The notes under the pieces: generated by a model
Database searches by the model: none
Told to the model about the DNA's origin: nothing
Seen by the model: the letters and a program-made list of their open reading frames with translations, nothing else
In this document: positions 56,998-64,000 of the stretch, piece by piece
Position numbering within the stretch: the first letter of the stretch is position 1
How the letters are laid out: each line of letters starts with the position of its first letter
Made by a program: the position numbers and the translations under genes
From: Nonomuraea rubra
GTDB lineage: Bacteria > Actinomycetota > Actinomycetes > Streptosporangiales > Streptosporangiaceae
Assembly (NCBI RefSeq): GCF_014207985.1
Contig: NZ_JACHMI010000001.1
Coordinates: 9,283,001 to 9,347,000 of the forward strand
Reading direction: 5' to 3'
DNA length: 64,000 nucleotides

Positions 56998-58347
56998 TCA
57001 GGGATGGTCGCGGCGGGACACGGCCGTGTCCGCCTCGGCGACGAGGGGGCTGGCGCGGTGCCGCTGCCAGCCCGCCCGCAGGCGGCGCAGCTCGGCGTGC
57101 ACGCGGGCCGACGCGATCAGCCGCATGTCGTCGCTGAGGCCCAGGACGGTGACCGCCGCCTGCTCCGGGTCGCCGGCCCGGAGGCAGGCGTGCGCCGCCC
57201 GCAGCCCGATCAGCACCCGCGTGCGCAGCTCGACCGGCCGCCGCGCCTCCATGGACGCGGTGAAGTGGCGGGCGGCGGTGGCATGGTCGCCGAGCTGGGT
57301 GAGGGTCAGGCCGATCTGGTGCTCCAGGGACTCGCGCCGGTAGTTGCCCAGCCACTCGGTCTCCGGCGGTGAGTCGGCGCGTTCGAGCTGGGTCTCGGTG
57401 CGGCGCAGCAGGTTCAGCGCGTCCCAGCGGGTGCCGGCCGCCGCGTGCGCCTCCGCGCGCATGCCGGTGATCCAGGCCAGCGTACGCCGGGGGCCGTGCC
57501 CGCCGAGGGCCGAGGCGGCGGCGTCGGCCAGCGCCAGCGCCTCGCCGTCGTGGCCCAGCTCGGCCGCCTGCACGGCCATGCTGCGTAAGGCGGTCGCGCG
57601 CAGCAGCAGGTCGCCGGCCTCGTCGGCGAGCCGCACCGTGCTGATGTAGTAGCGCTGGGCCAGGACGTTCGCGCCCGCGTCCATGGCCATGTACGCGGCC
57701 AGGTAGCTCAGCTCGGCCGCCGCGGTGAACAGGTCGGGGCGGGTGCGGCCGCTCGCCCGGTGCAGCAGGGGTGTCACCTCGCGCGACAGGTAGGCGGCGA
57801 CGGCGGCGCGGGCGTGGCCGCCGCCGTACTGGTCGTCGAGGTCGGCGAAGGCCGCGGTGGCGGCGCGCAGGCGGGCCACGTCGCCGGCGCCCGCGCGGGA
57901 GGCGTGGCCGGGCACGCTCGGGATGCCGCGCCTGACGGCCAGGCCGGACAGCGCGGCCAGCGTGAACGTGCCGGCGGTCAGCACGGTACGGCGGTTGAGC
58001 AGGTCGTCCTCGCCCAGCGTGGCCAGCCGGGCGACGGGGTCGCCGCGCCAGGGGTCGTCGGCGGGCGGGGCGACGGCGGGGTCCGGCCAGCCGAGGTGCC
58101 GCGGGGAGAGGTCCGGCCGGTCGAGCCGGCGGCGGAACGCCTCCACGGCGGCGTGCACCGCCTCGGGCCTGGGCACGGTGCCGGTCAGCCAGTGCCCCAC
58201 CGCCGAACGGTCGTAGTGGATGCGCTCGCCGCTCTCCGCCGCGACGGCGTTGACGTGCTGCGCGGTGGCCGCGTGCGTCCAGCCGGCCTGCTCGATCAGC
58301 GCGGCCAGGGCCCGGTTCACGACGGGACGGGTGCGCCGTGGCGGCAT
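56998..58347 (-). CDS. HTH-TPR regulator with embedded RR-hydrophobic segment
   Basis: 449 residues from the ATG at 58347. Residues 1-70 look like a Cro/C1-type HTH ('LIEQAGWTHAATAQHVNAVA', 'YDRSAVGHWLTGTVPRPEAV'). Near 115-138 is 'LLNRRTVLTAGTFTLAALSG', which looks like a Tat-style RR signal but lies internally, as in many actinomycete regulators of this build. The rest is TPR-like helices ('LYLAAYMAMDAGANVLAQRY'-type pairs). One TTA codon (57586-57588). Divergent from the ATP-grasp-like gene with 108 bp between; a 10-bp direct repeat 'cttcacatcg' lies at its 5' end, so control of that gene is likely. Confidence 0.85.
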   Translation of the reverse strand: MPPRRTRPVVNRALAALIEQAGWTHAATAQHVNAVAAESGERIHYDRSAVGHWLTGTVPRPEAVHAAVEAFRRRLDRPDLSPRHLGWPDPAVAPPADDPWRGDPVARLATLGEDDLLNRRTVLTAGTFTLAALSGLAVRRGIPSVPGHASRAGAGDVARLRAATAAFADLDDQYGGGHARAAVAAYLSREVTPLLHRASGRTRPDLFTAAAELSYLAAYMAMDAGANVLAQRYYISTVRLADEAGDLLLRATALRSMAVQAAELGHDGEALALADAAASALGGHGPRRTLAWITGMRAEAHAAAGTRWDALNLLRRTETQLERADSPPETEWLGNYRRESLEHQIGLTLTQLGDHATAARHFTASMEARRPVELRTRVLIGLRAAHACLRAGDPEQAAVTVLGLSDDMRLIASARVHAELRRLRAGWQRHRASPLVAEADTAVSRRDHP

Positions 58348-58455
58348 CTCAGCTTCACATCGCTTCACATCGCGGTGCCCTCGACGATGCGCCGTACGCA
58401 GCGCACCGTCAAGAGAGCGGACGGTGACGTGACCGGCGGACGGCGAGGAGGCGGA

Positions 58456-59907
58456 ATGGCGGGGATGGACGGCGCTGCGGCCGAGGTGGCGAACGCCGAG
58501 CTGCTGGCCGCGCTGGCGGGCAGGCCACTGGTCGTCGTCGACCGGTACAGCACCGCACTGCGCGCCGGGTACACCGGGCCGATGCCCATCGAGGCGCTGC
58601 GCCCCGCGCTGGGCATCGGCTGCTACTCGGCGTGGGACCCGGCGCTGCCCGGCATGGTCGTCGCCGCGGAGGAGCACACCGGCAGCCGTTCGGTGCCCGA
58701 GCGGCGCGGCTGGCTGCGGCGCGTACGCCACGACGCCGCCCGGCACCTGGTCAAGCTGGACCGCCCGCCCGTCATCGCGACCTGCCACGCGGGCGCGGAG
58801 CTCCAGGAGCTGGCGGGCGCAGGCGGCACGGTCGCGGCGATCGACGCGGGCGTGCGGGCCACGATCGAGGCCAGGCACCTGTTCGACGACCTGCTGCGGG
58901 CGGCCGGGGTGCCGGCCGTGGCGCGGATCCGCTGCGTACCGTTCGAGCGGCTGCCGAGCCTGGCGGAGCTGCGGCGCGCGGTCGGCTCGGAGCGGGTCGT
59001 GGTGCAGGCGGGCGGCGTCTCCGGCGGGCGCGGCACCGTGATCGTCTCGGGCGACGAGGACATGGCCAGGGCGGCGCGGCTGCTGGGCCCGTACCGGGTG
59101 GCGGCGTACGTGGACGGCTGGCCGTGCGCCGTCACCGCGCTCAGCGTCCCGGACGGCGCGGGCGGGGTCGGCGTGTACGTGGACCGGCCCTCGCACGAGA
59201 CGACGGGCGTCGCCGAGCTGGGCGCGGGCCCGCTGCGCGGCGCCGGCCACGACTGGTCGCGCCCGTGGCCGGTGCCGGCCGCCGCGCTGCTCATCGAGTG
59301 CGCGGAACGCATCGCGCTCTGGGGCTGGCGCAGGTACGGCGTCGCCGGGCTGTTCGGCCTGCGCGGGCTGCTCACGCCGGGCGAGCGGGTCTACCTGTCG
59401 GCGATCAGGTGGCGCTGCGACGAGAGCACCGAGGTGTCGGCGGTCAACCAGCAGGCCGTCGGCGTGCCCCCGTTCGTGGCGGCCCACCTGGTGGTGATGC
59501 TGGGCGGGCGGGTGAGCTGGCTGGCGGACCCGCAGGAGTTCAACCACGTCAGCCTGCTGCGCGCGACCCAGCGCGGCGGGCCGTTCTGCATGCGCCTCCG
59601 GCTGCGCGGCCGGTCCGCCGTACGGGTGGCGGCCGGCCAGGGGCCCGGCGTCTACCGGCTGGACCGCGACGACCACCCGCGCTGGGTCCGCCGCGCCGCC
59701 CACCCATCCGACGCCCGCGCCGATCAGGGCGAGTTCCTGCTCGCCGGCCTGCCGGCCGCGGACGTGGTCTGCCATCCCGGCGCGGACCTCGCCACGATCG
59801 AGGCCGTCACGGACGGCGCGACGCGGCCCTTCCACGGCCCGGCCGCCGCCTCCCCGTTCACGCGCCGGGTGTCGGCGGCCGTCGAGCGCCTCTTCATCCC
59901 CTGCTGA
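58456..59907 (+). CDS. ATP-grasp-like protein with altered catalytic residues
   Basis: 483 residues, ATG after GAGGAGG. The nucleotide-binding strand-loop of ATP-grasp ligases is at residues 181-197 ('VVVQAGGVSGGRGTVIV'), and 'RVAAYVDGWPCAVTALSVPD' is the following strand. The metal-binding core usually reading 'EINPRxxGST' appears as 'LSAIRWRCDESTEVSAVNQQ' (residues 314-333): the Glu and Asn that bind Mg are Ala and Arg. The upstream acidic residue is also missing in 'GLRGLLTPGERVYL'. It may be a pseudoenzyme, or a divergent ligase with a different metal site. No precursor peptide gene is near. Confidence 0.7.
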   Translation: MAGMDGAAAEVANAELLAALAGRPLVVVDRYSTALRAGYTGPMPIEALRPALGIGCYSAWDPALPGMVVAAEEHTGSRSVPERRGWLRRVRHDAARHLVKLDRPPVIATCHAGAELQELAGAGGTVAAIDAGVRATIEARHLFDDLLRAAGVPAVARIRCVPFERLPSLAELRRAVGSERVVVQAGGVSGGRGTVIVSGDEDMARAARLLGPYRVAAYVDGWPCAVTALSVPDGAGGVGVYVDRPSHETTGVAELGAGPLRGAGHDWSRPWPVPAAALLIECAERIALWGWRRYGVAGLFGLRGLLTPGERVYLSAIRWRCDESTEVSAVNQQAVGVPPFVAAHLVVMLGGRVSWLADPQEFNHVSLLRATQRGGPFCMRLRLRGRSAVRVAAGQGPGVYRLDRDDHPRWVRRAAHPSDARADQGEFLLAGLPAADVVCHPGADLATIEAVTDGATRPFHGPAAASPFTRRVSAAVERLFIPC

Positions 59908-59971
59908 GCCGCGCCGCTCCAGCCGCCCGGGCCGCTGCGGGCGCCCGGACGAGCCGCTTCGTCTCGGCTGC

Positions 59972-61195
59972 TCAGCGCAGGCCGATGGCGCTCTCCCAGA
60001 ACCAGTTCCACCGGATCTCGTCGCGGAAGCGGGCCGCGCCCGCCTCGTACAGCACGCCGATCGCGCCGTTGCCGATGAGCGTCAGGTCCGAGTACCCGGC
60101 GTGGTCCCCGTCGATCCGCACGCCGGCGTTGTTGACGGTGCCGTTGTAGTCGCGCCAGGTCGCGCCCTCGTCGAAGGAGGAGCGCACGTTCATGCCCACC
60201 GCGTTGTTGTCGGTCTTGGGGGTGGCGGGCGCCGACAGCAGGATGCGGCTGTAGCCGGCGGTGTCCCAGCGCTGGCGGAGCAGGGCGGGGTGGGTGGGCG
60301 GGGCGGTGATGGCGCCGTCGGCGCGGAAGCCGCCGTCGAACGTCAGCCCGCCGTCCCTGCTGACGCCGCGGGCCAGGCCGTGCACGGAGGTCTGGTCGTC
60401 GGGGACGGCGCCGTTGCGGGCGATCACGAGGATGCTGCCGTCGGACAGCTCGGCCAGCGTCTGCTCGCCCAGCTTGAGCACCGACTTGTCGTACGTGGCG
60501 GTCGCGCCGATCTTCCATGAGCCGCCGTGGTCGTCGCTGTAGACCAGCCGTACGCTCTGCCGGCTCCCCACGGCGAAGTAGACGGGCACGACGAGCCGGC
60601 CCGCGTGGTCGCCGCGCGTGAGCTGGATCCCGTGCCCGGGGCCCGTGGCGAACCAGTCGCCCGCGCCCGCCGGCGCCTTGATCACGCCGGACAGGTCGTC
60701 GGGCGCCGACCACGTCCGCCCGTCGTCGGTGCTGACCTGGACCTTCGGGACGCGGGGCGTCGTCTGGGTGGCGGTCGGCTCGGAGGTCGTGAACAGGAAC
60801 ACCGGACCGGTCGAGTCGGCCACCACGGTCGCGTTCCCCTGGAGTGCCGCGCCCGCCGTGCTCGCCAGCACGACCCTGCTCGCCTCCCAGGTCACGCCGT
60901 TGTCGGTGGAGCGGCGCATGACGACGTCGAACGCGCCGTGGTCGGCGCAGTTGTTCCTGTTGCGCCGCTCGGCGAAGGCGAGCAGCACGTTCCCTGCGGT
61001 CTTGACGACGGCCGGGAGCCGGTAGCAGGTGGTGACCCTGGCCCCGGTGGCCGGGTCGGTGCTGGTGAACTGCTTCCACAGGGTCTGCTTGTGCCAGGTG
61101 TGGGTGGGCGGCTGCGCGGCCGCGGCGGGCGAGGCGGTGACCGCCACGGCCACGACGGCGGCGATCGCGGCGCCCACCGTGCGTAATCTCAGCAT
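59972..61195 (-). CDS. secreted exo-alpha-sialidase (GH33-like, BNR repeats)
   Basis: 407 residues, ATG after GGAGGA. Signal peptide ('AAIAAVVAVAVTASPAAAA'). 'CYRLPAVV' is the RIP motif with an active-site Arg; five Asp-boxes follow ('STDNGVTW', 'STDDGRTW', 'SDDHGGSW', 'SRDGGLTF', 'SSFDEGATW'). Six-bladed propeller; should cleave terminal sialic acids outside the cell. Codon 4 is TTA. An in-frame ATG 12 bases earlier is less well placed. Confidence 0.92.
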   Translation of the reverse strand: MLRLRTVGAAIAAVVAVAVTASPAAAAQPPTHTWHKQTLWKQFTSTDPATGARVTTCYRLPAVVKTAGNVLLAFAERRNRNNCADHGAFDVVMRRSTDNGVTWEASRVVLASTAGAALQGNATVVADSTGPVFLFTTSEPTATQTTPRVPKVQVSTDDGRTWSAPDDLSGVIKAPAGAGDWFATGPGHGIQLTRGDHAGRLVVPVYFAVGSRQSVRLVYSDDHGGSWKIGATATYDKSVLKLGEQTLAELSDGSILVIARNGAVPDDQTSVHGLARGVSRDGGLTFDGGFRADGAITAPPTHPALLRQRWDTAGYSRILLSAPATPKTDNNAVGMNVRSSFDEGATWRDYNGTVNNAGVRIDGDHAGYSDLTLIGNGAIGVLYEAGAARFRDEIRWNWFWESAIGLR

Positions 61196-61254
61196 GATCT
61201 CCTCCATCTCGCAGACGATGATCCCCGCGCGCGCCGCACCACCAACTTCCCGGA

Positions 61255-61938
61255 TCAGTAACCGACGGTGAACCGCCGCTGAACGTGGCGGGGCAGCTCG
61301 GCCTCGTCGAGGACGGCGACGGCCAGGTCCTCGGCGGAGATGTCGCTGGTGCCGTCCTCGCGGACCAGCACCTGGTCGCCGCCCACCCGGAACCTGCCGG
61401 TACGCCCGCCGGGCTCGACGCGGCCCGCCGAGGGGCTGAGGTAGGTCCAGTTGCGGTTGGACAGGCGGTAGAGCCCCAGCGCCTCGCGGTGGGCCAGCAC
61501 GACCTTGACGTACTCCTCCGGGACGCCGAGGTGCTCCGGCAGCCCCTCGGCGAAGCCCTCGGTGTCCACGACCTGGAGCCCGGGGCGTACCTCGAGGCTT
61601 CCGGCGCCTCCGACGACGATCAACCGGGCGGCGGGGTGCGACTCCAGCGCCTGGAGCAGCGACCGGGCGGCGGCGGGCAGCACGTGGGCGTTGGCGATCG
61701 TCTCGGCGATGTCGCGGCCGGCGTTGAGGGCGTTCACGATCACGTCCAGGCCCGCGATGGCGGTGGTCACGCCGGGGACGTCCAGGACGTCGGCGACGCG
61801 CCACGCGACCTCCCCCGCTTCGGCGGGGAACCGGGAGCCGTCCCTGGTGAACGCGGTGACGTGGTGCCCCCGGCCTACCGCCTCCGCGACGATCCGCGAC
61901 CCGATGACCCCCGTGGCGCCGAACACTCCGATGCGCAA
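61255..61938 (-). CDS. NAD(P)-binding NmrA-like protein
   Basis: 227 residues from a TTG with GAGGAG 8 nt upstream; a GTG 9 bases earlier is too close to that site. Rossmann loop 'RIGVFGATGVIGSRIVAEAV' and a domain typical of SDR-like NmrA/YwnB proteins ('IAGLDVIVNALNAGRDIAET', 'LIVVGGAGSLEVRPGLQVVD'). Lacks the YxxxK of catalytic SDRs. Divergent from a TetR gene with a palindrome between, so it is probably its target. Confidence 0.88.
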   Translation of the reverse strand: MRIGVFGATGVIGSRIVAEAVGRGHHVTAFTRDGSRFPAEAGEVAWRVADVLDVPGVTTAIAGLDVIVNALNAGRDIAETIANAHVLPAAARSLLQALESHPAARLIVVGGAGSLEVRPGLQVVDTEGFAEGLPEHLGVPEEYVKVVLAHREALGLYRLSNRNWTYLSPSAGRVEPGGRTGRFRVGGDQVLVREDGTSDISAEDLAVAVLDEAELPRHVQRRFTVGY

Positions 61939-61961
61939 TGAAACCACTCCTCTTGGTACGG

Positions 61962-62014
61962 CGTTCAGTTGCTGAACGGCGTGTAGTAAGTGAGCACAGC
62001 TTAGACACTGAACG
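61962..62014. promoter_or_regulatory. palindrome CGTTCAG-TTG-CTGAACG plus third half-site
   Basis: 61962-61978 is a perfect 7-bp-arm palindrome 24 bp before the NmrA start. A further half-site CTGAACG (62008-62014) lies 16 bp before the TetR start. The same heptamer three times in 53 bp suggests control of both promoters by the TetR. Confidence 0.7.
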
Positions 62015-62029
62015 CGGTAGGGTGTCAAC

Positions 62030-62737
62030 GTGATCGAGGGGAGCAGGCGGGAACGGCTCCGGGCCGAGACGGCCAGGGAGATCAAGGAGACGGCCATGGC
62101 GCTGCTGGCCGAGGGCGGTCCCGGCGCGGTCACGCTGCGGGCCATCGCCCGCCGGATGGGGATGACGGCCGGAGCGCTGTACGGCTACCACGCCACCCGC
62201 GACGACCTGCTCACCGCGCTCATCGACGACGTCTACACCGGGCTCATGGACGAGATCGACCAGGCGTGCGGCGCGCTGCCCGCCGGGGACACCGCCGGGC
62301 GGCTGCTGGCGTGGGCGGAGACGTTCCGCGGCTGGGCCACCGCCAACCCCGAGGGGTTCCGGCTGGTCTACGGCGAGCCGGTGCCCGGCTACCGGCCGCC
62401 GCCCGGAGGGCCCGCCCCGGACGCGGAGCGCCGCGCCTGCGCGGGGCTGGTCTCGCTCGTGGCCGCGGCGTGGCCGCACGCCGCGGGCCGGCAGCCCCCG
62501 GGCGGGCACGACTGGTCCGACTTCGGGCCCGGCCTCGCCGACGAGGTCCGCGCGTCCCATCCGGGGCTGCCGCCCGCCGCCGTCGCGGTGGCGCTGCGGG
62601 TGTGGGGGCGCATGCACGGGCTCGTCGCGCTGGAGGTGCACGGGCATCTGCGTACGCAGACGCGGCATCCGGAGAAGCTGTACCGGGAGGAGATCCGCGA
62701 CCTCATCGCCTCCCTTGGGTTGTCCCCCGACCGGTGA
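62030..62737 (+). CDS. TetR-family transcriptional regulator
   Basis: 235 residues, GTG start. HTH 'AMALLAEGGPGAVTLRAIAR' and 'RMGMTAGALYGYHATRDDLL'; C-terminal TetR_C_13-like domain ('RLLAWAETFRGWATANPEGF', 'AVALRVWGRMHGLVALEVHG'). Ends 15 bp from the convergent EgtE-like gene. Controls, by position, the NmrA-like gene and itself. Confidence 0.92.
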   Translation: MIEGSRRERLRAETAREIKETAMALLAEGGPGAVTLRAIARRMGMTAGALYGYHATRDDLLTALIDDVYTGLMDEIDQACGALPAGDTAGRLLAWAETFRGWATANPEGFRLVYGEPVPGYRPPPGGPAPDAERRACAGLVSLVAAAWPHAAGRQPPGGHDWSDFGPGLADEVRASHPGLPPAAVAVALRVWGRMHGLVALEVHGHLRTQTRHPEKLYREEIRDLIASLGLSPDR

Positions 62738-62752
62738 TCCGGCCGGACCCGG

Positions 62753-64000
62753 TCAGGCGGTGAGGACGCGGGCGAGGGCTCGCAGGGTGTCCAGCGAGGT
62801 GCCGGGTGGCGGGGAGACGCGCAGGACGGGCTCGCGCAGGTGCAGCGGGGCGCGGGCCGTGGGCACGACGCCGACCAGCAGGGACGCCTCGGCTGCGCGG
62901 GCGGCGGCGCGCTCGGCCGTGTCGCCCGGCGGCGGGGTGAGCGTGACGAGGGCCGAGGGCTCGTCGAGCGGCTCGGCCACCCGCCAGCCGCCCGCCCCGT
63001 CGAGCAGGCCGCGCGCCGTGCGGCCCAGGTCGGCCAGGTGGGCGTGGACGGCGGCCGGGCCCAGCGCGTGGTGCTCCTGGACCGCGACGCCGAGCCCCAC
63101 CCTGACGGCGATGGGCCCCTCCGAACTCTCGTAACGCGCCGCCCCCTCCACCGGCGCCACCTCGCCGCACCCAGGCGCTGCCCCGCCCCGTGTCCGGGCG
63201 CCGGTCTCCGGCCACGGCTCGTCCCAGGCGGCGCCGGGGTCCGGAGGGAGGCCGGTCCAGACGTGGCCGCTGAGAGTGGGGGCCGGGGCGTCCATGGACG
63301 GGGACGGGGCGGGCACGATCAGGAAGCCGGTGCCGCGCGGGCCGGCCAGCCACTTGCGGGAGGTGCCGACGTAGGCGGTGGCGCCCGTGCCCCGGACCTC
63401 CACGTGCCCCAGCGACTGGCAGACGTCCAGCACGAACGGCACCCCCGCCGCCCGGCACAGGGCTCCGATCTCCGCCGCCGGTTGCACGACGCCGTGGTGG
63501 GAGCCGAGGTGCGAGACGACCACCAGATCCAGCCCCGACGCCAGCCTGGCCCGTACGCCGTCGGGGTCGATGCGGGCGTCACCGTCCACCGGCAGCTCCA
63601 CGAGCCGCCAGCCGTGCCGGATCGCCAGGCGGCGCAGCAGCATCAGCGTGCTGCCGTACTCGGTGCGGGCGCAGCCGACGCGGCTGCCCGGCCCGAGCCG
63701 CCAGCCGCCCAGCAGCGCCGCCATCGCCGCCGTCCCGCTCTCCAGAAACGCCACCTGCCCCGCCCCAGCCGCACCTCCCGCCCCCACCGGGGCGGCGTCG
63801 TCCGGTCCGGGGCCGACGAGGGCGGCCAGGGCCGCGCGGGCGGCGGTGAGGTCGGGGACGGCGCCGTAGCCGCCGCGTTCGCGTTCCAGCCGCAGGTGCG
63901 CCGTCATCGCGTCGAGCACCCGATCGCTGGGCACGTTGCACCCGGCCGCGTCGAGATGCCCGGGCGGCACCACACCCCGCGCCGCCCGCCACCTCCCGGG
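62753..64000 (-). CDS. EgtE-like PLP-dependent lyase, 5' end beyond the window
   Basis: At least 415 residues; the frame remains open to the window edge ('RWRAARGVVPPGHLDAAGCN'), so the GTG at 63973 is not the likely start. Aminotransferase class V fold; the PLP lysine is in 'VGTSRKWLAGPRGTGFLIV', the Asp in 'VPFVLDVCQSLGHVEV'. 'RVLDAMTAHLRLERERGGY' matches EgtE, the last enzyme of ergothioneine synthesis (hercynylcysteine sulfoxide to ergothioneine). Neighbouring egtABCD would lie outside the window. Other class V enzymes remain possible. Confidence 0.8.
   Translation of the reverse strand, partial: PGRWRAARGVVPPGHLDAAGCNVPSDRVLDAMTAHLRLERERGGYGAVPDLTAARAALAALVGPGPDDAAPVGAGGAAGAGQVAFLESGTAAMAALLGGWRLGPGSRVGCARTEYGSTLMLLRRLAIRHGWRLVELPVDGDARIDPDGVRARLASGLDLVVVSHLGSHHGVVQPAAEIGALCRAAGVPFVLDVCQSLGHVEVRGTGATAYVGTSRKWLAGPRGTGFLIVPAPSPSMDAPAPTLSGHVWTGLPPDPGAAWDEPWPETGARTRGGAAPGCGEVAPVEGAARYESSEGPIAVRVGLGVAVQEHHALGPAAVHAHLADLGRTARGLLDGAGGWRVAEPLDEPSALVTLTPPPGDTAERAAARAAEASLLVGVVPTARAPLHLREPVLRVSPPPGTSLDTLRALARVLTA

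Noticed and set aside
57760..58455. Long in-frame extension upstream of the ATP-grasp-like gene
   Set aside because: It is Gly/Arg/Val-rich antisense to the HTH-TPR regulator; the ATG at 58456 has a strong GAGGAGG site.
1..64000. tRNA, rRNA, riboswitch or phage integration site
   Set aside because: I looked for cloverleaf-like TTCRANNC loops, known riboswitch cores and integrase genes and saw none that I could support by eye.

Overview
The window is very GC-rich, with codons ending almost always in G or C. It uses GTG and TTG starts freely, and several genes look leaderless, with a TANNNT box about 7 nt before the start codon. Gene families such as the LAL and BTAD regulators, a DUF574-type methyltransferase, a septum-formation domain protein, an F420-type luciferase-fold oxidoreductase and an EgtE-like enzyme point to an actinomycete. 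A Streptosporangiales genus such as Nonomuraea is my best guess, not a proven one. I see no tRNA, rRNA, CRISPR array, insertion sequence or phage gene. This looks like chromosomal arm or accessory metabolism.

Layout. 1-2.4 kb: the end of a sugar ABC importer operon (binding protein and two permeases). 2.4-6.7 kb: an ABC-F ATPase with an attenuator-like leader, two secreted proteins and a decayed M14 carboxypeptidase. 6.8-15.4 kb: an aromatic FAD hydroxylase, a giant LuxR-type regulator, a divergent SDR/TetR pair, an acyltransferase and a second TetR. 15.4-23.1 kb: a complete protocatechuate (beta-ketoadipate) operon, pcaI-J-F-H-G-B-DC, divergent from a tandem-IclR fusion regulator with a three-half-site operator between them. 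23.1-27.3 kb: a quinone-oxidoreductase-like MDR, a NicO metal transporter with its secreted partner, and a purple acid phosphatase.

27.5-33 kb: a septum-domain protein, a three-subunit PaoABC-type molybdenum aldehyde oxidoreductase and a P450. 33-40.3 kb: two tandem PAP2 phosphatases, an APH-fold kinase, a STAS protein, a DUF574 methyltransferase, a Nudix/MarR divergent pair, two small membrane proteins behind a double palindrome, an FRG-domain protein and an HSL-type esterase. 40.4-48.3 kb: a BTAD regulator lacking a P-loop, a cytoplasmic-looking subtilase with an HhH domain next to an unrecognised hexapeptide-repeat protein, and an OxlT-type MFS carrier with a 39-residue companion. 48.4-53 kb: a carboxylesterase, a DinB/MDMPI-fold protein, and a FUSC exporter with MarR and operator. 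53-64 kb: an unknown protein divergent from a CPAF-like S41 protease, an LLM oxidoreductase, an HTH-TPR regulator divergent from an ATP-grasp-like protein with altered catalytic residues, a sialidase, an NmrA/TetR pair and an EgtE-like enzyme cut by the window edge.

Themes. Repressor genes next to likely targets with perfect palindromes between them recur at least six times. In-frame tandem repeats (6, 12, 15 or 18 bp units) sit inside at least six unrelated genes, always in linkers, and a 16-bp repeat supplies both stop codons of one convergent gene pair. Eight genes carry TTA codons. The candidates I consider least explained are the subtilase/hexapeptide-repeat pair (42.7-46.8 kb), the ATP-grasp-like/HTH-TPR pair (57.0-59.9 kb), the S41/unknown divergent pair (53.1-55.9 kb) and the ABC-F leader (4.14-4.28 kb).
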